A stretch of 64,000 nt of DNA from Cyrtodaria siliqua (GCA_037043455.1 JAWPHD010001283.1:62001-126000); one strand, 5' to 3'. Shown: positions 11,555 through 23,791, counted from the first letter of the stretch. Translations and numbers: made by a program. Notes: generated from the sequence alone by a model not told the origin.

Positions 11555-11690
11555 CATGAAAAGTTGTTACCTTTAGCGTTAACATTGTTACCTTTAGCGG
11601 AAGAGGTGAGTGTTACCTTTTGCGGAGGTTGTTACCTTTAGCGTTGGAATTGTTACCTTTACCGGCGGTTGTTTCTTTTAGCGGAATTGA
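11555..11690. repeat. Iterated GTTACCTTTAGCG array (transposon end)
   Basis: Five or six copies of TTGTTACCTTTAGCG with spacers, the reverse complement of the array at 5643-5815. It lies about 50 bp beyond the 3' end of the minus-strand transposase remnant at 11735-12445. A third, more diverged array with GTTACCTTTAGTGCA is at 30890-31090. Confidence 0.7.
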
Positions 11691-11734
11691 TCAAGCGCTC
11701 CTTCAATATTTGAAGGTATTGGCCACTGATTTCT

Positions 11735-12445
11735 CGCATTTCCTGTTTCCCATTCCATCATTTGCAAAAATTCATTAGAACAATCCTCTAACAGGGAACT
11801 CGTCTGTATACTCATTGGCTAGTTCTCCAATGGTTTGTAAATCACACGGTAGTGGAAACGAGTAATCATATGCTTCAAACGCTTGAAAACGTTGATAGTA
11901 CATGACTTCAGGAATACCAGACGGCACTAATACCTCATTTCGCTGTGATCTGATTCTATGCTCATTCAAATTGTCAACAACATATAAGAAGGTCTGTATC
12001 AGTAAAGACGTCGCTGTCTCGCATATCTCTGAAATATTTTTTCCTGTATTGGGTAAAAAGTATTTTAATACTGCCCCATAGTCTCTCAGTTCTTTAATTT
12101 CCAGTAGATTTTCCAGTAAGAAAACTTTTTCGACCAGACATATCGTCTGTGTGATACATCCTGAGGGACATCTAAAGATCTTTTACAACAAAATTTTCAG
12201 AACCCCCATCCGATCGTACCATTCTCGGTACCCTCCCTAATCTCTTGACAAAGTCTAAAAAAATCGAGCTATGAATCTTGGATTGTTATTTGAAGGACCT
12301 GCTTTCAACCACAGAAAGTTTCCTCGAATAACCACCGATGGCAGCATGAATAGCTATACCGAATGGTTTTGCAAGAGCTACAGGTTTAATATTTTGTATG
12401 TTTAATACGGTTAGTATCCCATACCAAGTATTTCTAAAATGGTGA
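11735..12445 (-). pseudogene. Integrase-fold (rve/DDE) transposase remnant
   Basis: On the minus strand the translation shows KPFGIAIHAAIGGYSRK near 12385-12345, MVRSDGGSEN near 12220-12193, then GRKSFLTGKSTGN and a following RTERLWG near 12080, and the C-terminal NEHRIRSQRNEVLVPSGIPE near 11960-11900. These are, in order, the first-Asp, second-Asp and Glu regions of an rve-fold transposase type common in fish and molluscs (IS3EU/Ginger-like; exact family uncertain). The first Asp of the usual IDG[YF]SR motif reads Gly here. Several stops and frameshifts: not functional. Confidence 0.7.
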
Positions 12446-13165
12446 CGCTGGGGTCAAATATGGCCCAACCCCGGGGTTAACTATATCTGATTCAAGTATA
12501 CTGTAGATAGACACATAGCACTACACACACTCACTCACACAAACAGACCACACATAATGTCGAGCCAACGAGGGAATCTTCTCGGGGTTCAAATGGTAGA
12601 AGGACTATAATCCTTATAATTACCCATATACGCGTGTACATTTTGAAATTTTTACTTAACACCCCTATCCTCTTTCATCGTCTCCCAAAATATTTACCCC
12701 ATCGGGCGCTCCGATAAAAACGCAATAAAATATTCTCCGTTGACGGAAATGACACCGAATGGGACGATATATGAATAGAAGATCAAACAAAATAAAATGT
12801 ACATCGACACAAGTACACAAACAGAAGCTGAGAACATCGAACATTTGGATGATGCTTTTTTTAATAGAGAAGGCTCTAGCTGTATTGCAGAAGAAAGTGT
12901 TAAATAATGACGTCTTTGTTTTTCTTGAGTTAATCGTTGAAGGGAAATATTTTACCTGGACAATGTATTCATACTGTTATTTCTTGAAACTGTCTTTTTT
13001 TACGGTGCTTCAAGCCGAAGCTCCATGTGGTATACCAGCGAGTCGAAGTGATTTTGGATACCGTTTGTTCCACCACGAATTTCTCTATTTCATGGGTGGT
13101 CCAAAAATGTAGGAGATGTGCTAGATGGCAGTAAAAGGCCATTGCAAACCAGAAAACGCTAGAAT
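12446..13165. other. No recognised gene
   Basis: Contains a CA-rich stretch (12510-12560) and a 117-codon plus-strand ORF at 12759-13112 with no recognisable motif, probably chance. The N-terminal part of the neighbouring transposase may have lain here but cannot be read. Confidence 0.4.
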
Positions 13166-13365
13166 CAACTTTGCAGTATTTGACTTATCTACATAAGGAA
13201 TTAACAATTGTACATATCGAATTGACTGGACAACATAACGAATTAACTTATCTACATAACGAATTGACTTATCTACATAACGAATTGACTTATCTGCATA
13301 ACGAAGTGACTTATCTACATAACGAATTGACTTACCCACATAACGAATTGACTTATCCAGGTATA
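13166..13365. repeat. 21-bp minisatellite, left block
   Basis: Units of 21 bp (TTATCTACATAACGAATTGAC minus variants), about nine copies. Open frames (ELTYLHN and DKSIRYV) follow from a period divisible by three. The same unit returns at 13838-14062. Confidence 0.93.
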
Positions 13366-13837
13366 CAGGAATTAAATCACTGTAGTATTCATGCCTGGTG
13401 TAGTCGAAAGGAGTTTCCAAATACATAATCCCTAACTTTGTTTGTGATAAAAGTCATTTTTGAGTATTTAATGCCTGTTTTTCTGGCTGAAATGACTTTA
13501 TTGACTTGTTTGTGATAGCTAAAAACCACTTGTTGTATGATGATTTTATTTATCAACTTGAAAGCTTTGAAAGTGAAAGTGGAACACATTTAAGAGGTGC
13601 CGAATGAATGCAGTTCGTTCACGGTGTCAACAAAGATCAGAATTTCATTTTCTTATATGCCACATGACCCCCTACTATTCTCAGCAGTTTTCTAGAGAGG
13701 CAGGTAGAGGCAGGTCTCATGACTAAGAACATGTAAGTGAATCTTAGTTTGAATTTCATTTTGAAAAATGGCTAACTAGAAAGCTTGGACAATATTGTAT
13801 TGGACTCAATGGGATTTGATTTACTTCCGGTACACCT

Positions 13838-14062
13838 GTACATGACGAATTTACTTATCTACATAACGAATTGACTTATCTACAAAACGAATTAACTTAT
13901 GTACATAACGAATTAACAATTGTACATAACGAATTGACTGCACTACATAACGAATTAACTTATCTATAAACGAATTAACTTACCTACATAACAAACTGAC
14001 TTATCTACATAACGAATGGACTTATCTACATTAAGAATTAACTTATCTACATAACGAATTAA
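13838..14062. repeat. 21-bp minisatellite, right block
   Basis: About ten units of the same 21-bp repeat as 13166-13365, more degenerate, separated from it by about 470 bp of unique-looking DNA. An ancestral array was either split by insertion or expanded twice. Confidence 0.9.
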
Positions 14063-14084
14063 AAAATACTATTAGCAGACAGCT

Positions 14085-14190
14085 ATGGCTTTCTATTTTT
14101 ACAAGTGTGTACGATGTGACAAAACAATATACGTAGGAGAAACAGAAAGACCTTTGAAAGAACGCATTTAAGAGCACCTCCCGGATAGGC
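14085..14190 (+). pseudogene. Penelope-type GIY-YIG endonuclease fragment
   Basis: Reads YKCVRCDKTIYVGETERPLK then ERI, a stop, EHL. The CxxC just before the IYVGET strand and the downstream R-x-x-E-R and E-H residues match the GIY-YIG endonuclease that sits at the C-terminus of canonical Penelope-like elements. Only about 30 residues remain, with a stop inside. It lies immediately after the 21-bp minisatellite. Confidence 0.6.
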
Positions 14191-14254
14191 AAAAGAGGGC
14201 ATGAAGACGCTCTGCTAGCAAATTCAACGGCTCTAAACAAAATTAACAGAAACA

Positions 14255-14870
14255 AACTTATTGGACCAATGGTTCATGAGAAGTTACGTTAAAGATTGTT
14301 TTGTCTTTCGTAAAAGCGGTCATACTTATTTAACGATTCAGATGTATGTCAATCGGAGAAAAGATCATGTGACGATGCTTTTGGTGAAGTTCTAAAGCAA
14401 TCGGGCCATTGGCTGATGTGAAGTTGTTTACAGATGTTTCTATTTTTAGTAAAGCAGGCCATATTTGTTGACGGATCGAGACAATGTGTAAAATCTGAGA
14501 AATGATATTGAAACGATGCATTTTGCGAAGTTACAAAATAATTCGGCCATTGGTTTACGGGAAGCATTTATTTTAACTTTAGTAACGGCAGCCATGTGTT
14601 GACGGCCGAGTGCAATTTGTATAATTCTGAGAAACGGTCATGAGACAGTGCTTTTGTTGAAATTTCAAAACAGCTGGACCAGTGGTCCATGAGAAGAAGA
14701 CGTTTAAAGATGTTTCTATTTTCAGTAGCGGTTGCCGTGTTTAGTGACCGATAAGTGCGATTTTCCAAGTCTGAGAACGGGTTATAAGGCAATGGCTTTA
14801 GTAAAATTTCAAATCAATTGGGCCATTGGTTTATAAGTAGATTTTTACAGATGAATTTTCATCAACGTAC
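14255..14870. repeat. Long-period (about 140 bp) tandem repeat
   Basis: Four to five units anchored by (T)GG(G)CCATTGG, GATGTTTCTATTTTTAGTA, GTTGACGG and a CTGAGAA block at spacings of about 132-143 bp. Divergence between units is substantial, so the array is old. Short minus-strand ORFs in it are incidental. Confidence 0.75.
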
Positions 14871-15099
14871 TGCTAGCCATCCCATAAGCTTTGTTAGCCT
14901 CTGGCAAGTAGAGATTACAAGAGCGCAGCCTAACGAGTCATTATACGCCCGTGTCCTTATGATTGTTATGTTAGTTTAGGTTATACCTATTACGAAACAT
15001 ACCTATGGCTTATAACAAACATTCATGTTAGGCTATTATGTTACAGCATTCCTATGTGTGAGGTAAATACGACCTTTGAACTTCTAACAAAAAATGCTT

Positions 15100-15590
15100 C
15101 ATGGTGGGTGTAATGCTTTAAAAGGGAATGGTCTTGAAATTTGAGCTACTGACCCCAAATACAGTAGAGTTCTTCCTCTCACCGATCAATGTTCATGGTT
15201 GTAGGTGTTATGGCTTCGTTATCATCTGGAATGCCTATTTACATGTAAGGTAATGGTGACATCGCCCTTGGACCTACTGACTCCACAAATTAGGGATCCT
15301 CATCTCAAATAGGGTTATGTACCTATGAAGCTTTATGAGTGTATGTATTATGGTTTCAGAGTTATTCCCTGGAATATGCATTTTCATAAAAGGTCACGGT
15401 GCCGTTGACCTACTGACCCCAAAAAACTGGGTTCCTCCTCTCACAATGTGCCTATGAGTTCCATGACTGTAGGTTACGGTTATCGTGACCTTTACCTTTG
15501 ACTTGCTGACCCCCGAAACAAATGGGATCTTTTTCTAGCCTTAGGTAATCTACCTGCGATGTTCCATGAGTGTAGGTTTAAGATTTGAGT
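15100..15590. repeat. Tandem repeat with CTACTGACCCC anchor
   Basis: Four diverged units of roughly 110-140 bp, each with a (T)GA(C/G)CTACTGACCCC-type block, a CTC(C)TCTCA block, CCTATGA and a GTAGG block, near 15140, 15265, 15405 and 15500. A widespread mollusc-type satellite-like repeat, judged by memory of similar sequences. Confidence 0.7.
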
Positions 15591-16540
15591 CATCTTCCTG
15601 TGTGTTTGTGCGTGTGTATAGTTCGGTAAGATATCTTAAAGAGATGGGCACAATAGAGTCTGGACTTGTTTGGCTTTGTGGTGTATGTGGTGCGTTTGTG
15701 ATTGTAGTGTGTATGATACGGGCTCCCTGGTCCCTCATATCATAAATGCCTGGGGTTGATGAGGTATATGCCTGTATCACGCTGTCTTGGGGATGATTAG
15801 CGTGTACATTTGCGGCATATTGATACTTATGGGCATCGAACTGGGGTCTGTTCGGTTCATAACGTGTGTTTAAGTTTTAATGTTGGGGCATTTTGTTGGG
15901 TAGAGTTGTGTGGTTGCTGTGAGTTGGTGGTTGCTATGCCTCGGACACTGCATATATTGTGGTTGATGGCTGGACTGAGGTAAGGCGGCAGCTCATTAAA
16001 AAGCTTATTTCTCATTTATCATAGCATTTGTCGAAATACGGGTTGCACATAATTGTTCGTTATGTGCATTTTTTTCGATATGGAGTGAATTTCTTTAGCA
16101 AGAAAACGGTTTTCATAAGTTATAGATACTTTTTCATTAAAACGTGTGATTACCACGCCAACGCCACATTAAATTCACAGGCGTGGACTATCAGTAGGGC
16201 GTGTATTACCACGCGACACCGGTCCATTCCGGTGTTTCATCTCCGTTACGGTCCGTTTCGGTCCGTTAGGGTGAATCGTACCACCGGTTTAGAAGTAAAT
16301 TGTTTCGGTTATGGAAATTAAGTAATAATTACATTTTAAAAATGTTTACATGTGCATGATAAGATTATATAAAATAAGTTTACAATAATTATTAAGGATT
16401 GTTATTTTGTCATTTTGCAATTGTAGAATTGTATATTGTTGTGATAAAATACTGAAGAAGTTTTTAATTTAACCCCGTAACTACAATGTCTCAGTCTGTA
16501 ACAAGGAATTTGATTGGACGAGACTTTTAACCCTGTTCAT
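15591..16540. other. No recognised gene
   Basis: GT-rich stretch 15600-15720, then AT-rich DNA. The 97-codon ORF at 16028-16321 has no recognisable domain. Confidence 0.45.
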
Positions 16541-16549
16541 TAACAATGC

Positions 16550-16670
16550 AGGCGCACCCATATATATTATGGGTGCACCTACAATTTTATAGGTGCACCT
16601 ATAATTTTACAGGTGCACCCATAAAAAGTATAGGTGCACCTACACTTTTTTATAGGTGCATCTACATCTG
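16550..16670. repeat. Palindromic TAGGTGCACCTA tandem repeat
   Basis: Six copies of a GGTGCACC core, most within TAGGTGCACCTA (a perfect 12-bp palindrome), separated by short AT spacers such as CAATTTTA; spacing about 20-24 bp. Every unit is self-complementary, so the block can form serial hairpins. No gene start adjoins. Confidence 0.85.
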
Positions 16671-17969
16671 TAGTTTTGACCCCGATCGTACACCATACAA
16701 CAGAGCGATAACCAAATACGCCACTCCCAAATCGTGCAAATAGTGTCAGATATGGACCGTACAAATGAAACCACAAGTGTACACCCTGTACTGCAAAGCA
16801 AATATTCAATACATTTGCGTTATATTGGTGTCTTTATAATATTAAATAGGGATTGTGTATCTTTAAGGACATTTACTACAGTTGTTTATGTGCATCCTTT
16901 TCGCGCATACCTGTCTAGAGCGACTATGTATATAACATGTTTTTTTAAACTTTTTTTATATATTCACATATTTCATTATTATGAGCCTAATTAACTGTTT
17001 AGATAATGAAGTTATTTGTTGATACTCTAAACTCAAGTATAGTTTCAATAACTTGATACAGACTACGGAGAGATTTATTGGTTTAGCCGCTATGACTTTT
17101 TCATACTTAGCACATACATGTTTGCATGAAAGGTAAGACTTTACTTAAAAGATTAACTACTACTGACTTGATGACTGTGTACTATTTTTACACATGTTGA
17201 ATCCATTGAAACAAAAAGGGCTGTGCAGAACTTAAAATTCAAGGAAAAAGTCTGTGTTTTTTTGTCCAAAGACCAAAACCAATGCATTTTTAGAATTGTT
17301 ATGGTTATAACTGCCACACATCCCTTAACAAACGCTAAATGTGAATGTCAGTACATACTGAAAAAGTGTCCTTTGGAAACCGTGACAACACACACAAGAG
17401 AAAGAAATTAACAGACTTGGTTGTCATGAAGCAACAAACACATACAAGAGAGAAAAGTAGCAGTATCGGTTTTATTTACTCTGTTCATGAGAGGTAATAT
17501 AAGATGCAACACCCCTCACGGTCCCTAGCACCTCTTACTCGGTATTCTACTATAACGACATAAAGATTGGGGTTGATGATACCCCCACTTCAGTCCACAC
17601 TGCTCTAGTGGCTTCAGGACGGATGAACTATAATCCTAAGAATTACACACGCACGCACGTGATGATCCCAAAGGACCAGTAGGTCATAACATTACTTATT
17701 TGAAGTCGGTGCGTCTTTTTTACAGCCGTTAGACAACACTTAACAGACGTCAATAAATAGTAAAAAAGGGTCCGTTTTAGAATATTTTTTTTGAAATTAT
17801 GTCTACCGGGCCGTCAAGGTTAGAACGCGCGAGTTGTACTTTTGGTAATTACAATAACGGGGGTGGGGAGTGGGGTGGGGGGAGTGGTGGGGTGGGGGTT
17901 GGGGGCTGGCGGAGAATCCGGTTCCACTAAGTATTTTCGGAGTTTTCAAGGGCATGACGATCTATGTAA
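16671..17969. other. No recognised gene; G-rich tract
   Basis: AT-rich DNA with short ORFs. A GGGGTGGGG-type tract at 17860-17910. The SINE remnant begins immediately to the right. Confidence 0.45.
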
Positions 17970-18174
17970 CCTTAGTCTCGTCCATCGGATAGGAACGTAA
18001 ACCGGGAGGTCCCGTGTATCTGAGTCTATCCTCCGAGCACGTTAAAGAACCATACAAATTCGAATCCAAGAGCAGAGCACGTTCCCGATGTATCCTTTAT
18101 ATTTCTCTGTGGCGGCTATAAATAACCTTTAATGTGTTGAAGAGCCGTATAACAACATTCAGTTCAATTCAATT
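17970..18174 (+). mobile_element. SINE, family 2, head-less copy
   Basis: Matches the body of the full SINE at 37934-38260: CTTAGTCTCGTCC, GGAACGTAAACCGGG, CTATCCTCCGAGCACGTTAA, AGAACCATAC, GGCGGCTATAAATAACC and the terminal (TTCAA)n run. The tRNA-like head is missing. Confidence 0.8.
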
Positions 18175-19460
18175 GATAATAATGAACCGTGTGCATATTT
18201 AATCACTATGCATATATTAGGAAAAAATATATAAATCGCTATTTCTGGTTTAGGCCAAATATTCCGAAGTTCATTCAGTTAATAACATGTGAAAATGGAA
18301 CAACTATAAGAAATCTATCTACATATGTATATGAGGGGTTTAGACTAAGACATTCTAATATCTATAATAATTGATCATAGTATTATTAATCAAGTAGTAT
18401 AGCTCTTGCTAACCATTGTTTGCTACTAATACTTATAAGTATTAAAATCTGTTGATATTTAAAAAATATATGTGCAATCAAACCTGTTTTAGCGGTCACG
18501 TAAAATGGATAGACACCTGTCTTAAACAGACGTATATTTAATAGCTCTGTTATTATCTTAAATTTAATTTACGTTACATATATTATCTTCTTAAATCTAA
18601 TTGAAATTATATATATCTAGTGGCCACGGGCTTTTACCGGCCAATCTTGAGCCTTCGCATGAGAGACTATTTGAGACGGGTTTGAGTGTAGTAAAAAAAA
18701 TTTAGATATGTATGTATGTATATATATATATATATATATATAAGGGTGAGAGTAAAAAAATCTACAAAATACCTTTCAAAAAGCACTGGATGTATATATA
18801 TATATATATATATAATAAAATAATGCATTAAATGTTGACATATATATAAATATACACTCTTCTACTCCCCCAAGAGAACGAATCTTGAACTGAAACACTT
18901 CTTAGTAAGTGAGAAATGGAGAAAATGTATGACAAAAAATTTATATGTGACAAAATAGACTTAATATGTTGCCATTTATTGCCGTGTGTATATATATGTA
19001 TTGTGTTGTACCTGTTTACTCATGGACCTCAAGGTCTTTTGTATTTTGAATAATATATAATATATATATTAATGCACTGTATGCCAATTCACCCATGAAT
19101 AATAAATCCTACGCATGGAAAAATACATCGTATACATTATTATAAATCGTTTAGGATAAATAACATGGACATTCATCTATGCAACACAATCACTACCTGG
19201 TGCATACTATGAAATATTAGTTTGATGACATGGACACTCATCTTTTCAACAAAAACACTACCAGGTACATACTATGAACTCACTTGGAGAAGGATGTAGC
19301 TGTGAAAGGCAGATATGCTTACCACTCCCGAGGCAGTTACTGATCATGATAACATCCTTGTCGTGACGATGAATGAAACATCAATTGAAATTTATTATGT
19401 GTAATGTGATTTGAATTACACATATTCGTTAACAAACCTGCTGAAAGGCATAGCTTGGAC
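18175..19460. other. AT-rich DNA with (TA)n tracts
   Basis: Two (TA)n runs at about 18716-18742 and 18792-18814. Otherwise AT-rich without recognisable genes. A GACATGGACA(T/C)TCATC repeat near 19166 and 19228 indicates a short local duplication. Confidence 0.55.
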
Positions 19461-19667
19461 GGCCATATGCATGCCATCTTCGGGATGGTTAAAATGTTGT
19501 GCTGTTGATTTTATGAATATTGAGTTCTCCTCAACCCGGAGCTAGAGGGCGTGGGCGGTAGCTGGCATATTTCACTACCGCTCATGTACAGTCTCAATCA
19601 AACTGAGACTGCAATATTTAATATGTGTCGTGCTCGGCCGTTTCCAAAGGTCCATTATCATACTCTT
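19461..19667 (+). mobile_element. Dispersed 207-bp repeat (CAGTCTCAATCAAAC family), copy 1
   Basis: CCATATGCATGCCATCTTCG, GGATGGTTAAAAT, AACCCGGAGCTAGAGGGCGT, ACAGTCTCAATCAAAC, GAGACTGCAATATTT, CTCGGCCGTTTC, GGTCCATTATCATACTCTT. A direct copy at 44069-44274 is about 90% alike by eye. CAGTCTCAATCAAACTGAGACTG is almost self-complementary. Probably a SINE or small non-autonomous element; no pol III boxes identified. Confidence 0.75.
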
Positions 19668-19689
19668 GACTATGTTTTTACTATCACAT

Positions 19690-19959
19690 AGCTTAAGAAT
19701 TGAGACAGGTCGTTATGCAAGGATTGAACAAAATGAAACAGTTTGTCAAATATGTAATTCATCTGAAACTGAAGAGTCACTTTGTTTTAATTTGTACAGC
19801 TTATGATTTTATATCAGAAAATATTACATACCAAGGCCAAATATGTTTAAATTTGTAACACTATTACAATCTTCAAAGAAGAAAGAACTTTTTAATTTAA
19901 ATCAATACTTGTCAGAGGCGTTCATTGTCAGATTTTTTGCTCCAAATATTATTTCTTAA
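19690..19959 (+). pseudogene. LINE ORF2 C-terminal zinc-knuckle fragment
   Basis: Reads LRIETGRYARIEQNETVCQI then CNSSETEESLCF, with a stop in the next segment, and ends ELFNLNQYLSEAFIVRFF before TAA. The 'R-x-x-T-G-R ... C-x-x-C' block matches the C-terminal zinc-binding region of non-LTR retrotransposon ORF2 proteins, including the LINE at 46327-50811 (LNIETGRH ... CTHC). The usual downstream His/Cys pair has decayed. Confidence 0.6.
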
Positions 19960-20975
19960 AACATATTCAAGTACATCCTGATATAAATTGTTATTTATAT
20001 AATTCCTTTTGTTTTTTGATATCTTTGGATTATTGATTAAAATGTGTGATTGATATTGTGATTGTGTTTGATCTATGATTAATTAAGGAGTATATGTATT
20101 GAAAATTGAACTATAAGTGAGTGTGTAAAAATATGTGTAACCTGTCATGTTATTATTATTATGTATTACAAATTATTTATGTAATGATGAGACACTGTAA
20201 AAGTTTAAATCACTAAATGGAAGCCCACTGTTGAACTCTTAAGACAGGTGACCTATTATATATAAGTTTGTCCTTATTTAAACAACAATACAATTATGGA
20301 CTGAAACAGTGATCTTTTAAAGGGGGTGGGTCTTTTGAGAAGGTTTGGATGTACCTGATTTGTGCTATACAGAGCACATGCGTGTGTTTGGTTTACTAAA
20401 CGTACACGGGGGGTCTACTCTGCTGGATCTATCCTCATGTATCTATCCGGGAAAAACCCCGTAGGAATTTATTCAACATACAATATATGTCACGAACCTG
20501 GGTCACTCGTTTACAAGTCCATCGCTCTATCCAATGGGTCACTCCAGCAAAATCAATATATAATCACTTATCAAGAACAATAAATCATTTTCCCAGTAAT
20601 TTCACTGGCCCATCCCCATACTTTTGACGAAAGACCGTCCTGGAAAAATCGAGTAACGCACTCCGTTATATCCCACCCTGTCTGAAGTAAGTAGTTTCCG
20701 TCCTTTCTTATCAACACCCCATCATTACCTGGATATCCCCACCTAAACTAATGGAGATTACTTCTATCGAAGACCTCACTTCTCCAGACAAGTCAGTTAT
20801 AGGTTGAATCCGGGTGGCTCTAAATAACTGTTTTTGTTGATCAGCCGTTAAAGACAGTTTTACTTGTGGTTTATACACACACAGGAAAAAATAAAACGGT
20901 TTGCGGATATCCATGTTCCCAAAAAGGAAGATTCGTGTGTTTTATTAAAGAATTAACACAGTGTTTAGGTTATTG
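19960..20975. other. No recognised gene
   Basis: AT-rich left half; the 73-codon ORF at 20362-20583 has no recognisable domain. Confidence 0.4.
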
Positions 20976-20979
20976 CAAG

Positions 20980-20980
20980 C

Positions 20981-21040
<60 letters not shown>

Positions 21041-21046
21041 GAGAGG
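20980..21046. repeat. (GA)n microsatellite
   Basis: About 65 bp of GA dinucleotides with rare interruptions (AAAGAG, GGGAGAG). The overlapping ORFs reading RERERE or SLSLSL are repeat translations. Confidence 0.97.
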
Positions 21047-21187
21047 TTGGTGGGATGGAAATATAAGAATCCGGAAACACTGCCTTACTCTTAGATTCGA
21101 ATAGATAAAAATGTTTTTTGAGCACCGGCAGCGAACCACATCCTTGCTGTAAAACATTGACACAACTAGTTGTTGTGGTCATAAAAC

Positions 21188-21325
21188 GACCACCGGGGAT
21201 AGACTCCGATACACGGAGCCGCTCGGTTTACGTCCCGAAGGACACACTGAAGTAACCCGGTGGCGACAGCTCGAACTCGGATTCAAAGGTGGACGTGCTA
21301 CCCACTAAGCCCAACGATAAATTGT
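21188..21325 (-). mobile_element. tRNA-derived SINE with family-2 core
   Basis: On the minus strand: GGGCTTAGTGGGTAGCACG (A-box-like), GAGTTCGAGCTGTC (B-box-like), then GGGACGTAAACCGAGCGG and TCTATCCCCGG. The last two blocks match the core of the family-2 SINE (37934-38260), while the tRNA-like head differs. A related subfamily with its own head. Confidence 0.65.
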
Positions 21326-23790
21326 TATTTAAATGTTAAATGATCGTTAAGTGATTTGTTTGAGTATGCAATTAATGAACGGGTACCACCTAACGCCTTA
21401 TTTCAAAATACGAGCTTTCTAGCTTTGCCTATGTTAAACGCGAGTATAACGTGTGAAGAGACCTAAACTATCTTACATATTAAACATGTGTTACCTGCAA
21501 TTAAAGTTATCATGCAGTTGTTTTTTGGCACAATGTTCAATACACTTTATGTTTAAAGTTCGAAATATTACCCTAATATGTCCAACTTTTCCATGCTTAA
21601 CACATGACCACAGCGAGACGCAAACATTATGTCTTATGTATATATGTTTTGCATCGTTAAGTTTTAAAACTGCCTTCGAGTAACTACGTCAAATGTTAAT
21701 ATTAGTTGTACACTTCTGCGCATAATGGCGAAGAGTGTAAATTGATCGGCAAGAGATGTTATGAGTAACATGTTTTCTTATATGTCATTAGATACTCAAT
21801 ATGAAACGAAAGATCATTATGTACATTGTCCAAATACACAATAATTATTTTCGCAGATACGGTTGGCCTTGTTACAACTTGGATTAACAACTTAAACATG
21901 CATATGTTGGGGGTGTTTTGTCATAGTCGTATTTGAGTGTTTTTTTCCAACTTCCTTCGGTTCATCCAAAAAAGAACGCTAACTGTTGTAATTTCGTACG
22001 ATATCGGTGATTTTGGAGGAGAAGCCTCGTAAGAATATATAGATAATAAACGAACATAAATAAGTGCACGTTATGCATTTGTTATATATACTTTGCTCAG
22101 TACTGGTTCTACCCAGGAAGCTATCGAGAGTGATTAATGTGAGAGTGACTAATGTAAGTTGAAAGAGAAATATCGATGTAAAAGCAATAGGTTTAAATTA
22201 AATATAAAATTATATGTTACATACCAAGCAGTTTCTTATTTTGATCCAAATCCACCATTCACTGTTGTCGTTCCGTTTTTAAAGACGGTCACTCTTCTAT
22301 CAACATTACAAGAGCAACGAGAATAACATTTTTAAAACCAGACCAAACTGCGTTTACTGGTTTGGCTGGCAGCGCTTGTGAATGGTACACGTTTTGTTTC
22401 ATACAGTTTGTATAATGCGTTTCATTGGACTATCTATAAAATGCGCAGGTCCTGGTTGACAAATGTATATATCTGATCTAATAAAGACACTGCTACATGC
22501 AAATAGGTATGAAGATACACTAGCAAGGTAAACTCCGATTAATTCATACTTCGTCTGCTCCATCGGAGTAAAACTGTCTGCTTGCGTGACACAGTGCTTT
22601 TGACTTTTTAATTCAGATACCACTATTGATTTGGGGCTATGGATTGGTTGAAAAAAATATAGAGCATATAATCAGGTTTTAAGGTAGATGCTAATTGGAT
22701 GAAATTACCTAAAATGATAAAAAATCCCCATAAAACATCAACATATTATATTTCCATCATAAAACATGTTCATTTAGGATATTGTGATTGAAATGTGCAT
22801 TTTCAATGATAAATTTGTTCTGAAGGCATATTTACAACGAGAAAAAACCAAACACATTTTTTTTACTGCCATTCTAGGGGTGCCCACATTCAGGCTGAAA
22901 GCATTACATTAGCCCCAATTTGCTAGTCATGTTTGAGTGTATCTAAGATAGTTCTTAAAGAAAGTCTTTTTTCAAAGTTTTTTTCAGCTAGTGTGATTTA
23001 GAATAGGGGTTGAAATTCAAAAGGCTATAATGTGGGACATACAATATGACCATTAATGAAGTCCACTCCGGTAATTACGAACAGTAAAGTCAAAGGAAAA
23101 CTATTTACAATAATAAAGATCAATGTAAGTGATATTATGTATTTGTTCAAGTCTATTCATGCTTATTTAGATTTTCATATCCAACTCAGAAGTCATATCC
23201 AGATGAAATATATTCTAGAGTATATATTATTATATATCATAAAACATAAGCGTTTTTCATTGACCTAGAAGCAGTCTCGTGAGAAAGTGTCGATACCTAC
23301 TGACTGTGGGAGGTGGAGGTATACAGTACTGTTCTACTCAGGAAAAGGTGGGTGGTCTGACCCCATCACTAAAAATCAATCCATTATATAATTGCCTAAA
23401 ATGTGCTGAAAATGACGTGAAACACCATTCAACTTCAACTTGATAAAATACTGCCGTTAGTGACTTTGACATGATGAGCGATCCAATATGAACGTGTTTG
23501 AATTACCTGGTTAACTGTTGTTTAAAATATATTTCGATAAACCGGACGGACATGGTTTTTTTTCTCTGAGAAATTGAATAGAAAAGCAACTTCTGGCATA
23601 CAGTACTTATTAGTGTTAGATGGTTCTTCGTGATATATGTTAACGCGAAGGTTACAACTGAAGATATCGACTGGTTAAAATGTTCTTAGTTTTCAAAGAC
23701 AGCAAATAAATGGAATCATTTACAATAATTGTTATACACATGTTTAAGAATAACCTATGCATTGTATTAACTTGGCTATATTATAATATG
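21326..23790. other. No recognised gene
   Basis: AT-rich sequence, short ORFs only, no long repeat seen by eye. Confidence 0.4.
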
Positions 23791-23791
23791 G

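Noticed and set aside
12759..13112. 117-codon plus-strand ORF
   Set aside because: No recognisable motif and no coding neighbours; length is within chance for this composition.
20866..21182. RERERE and SLSLSL ORFs
   Set aside because: Translations of a (GA)n microsatellite.
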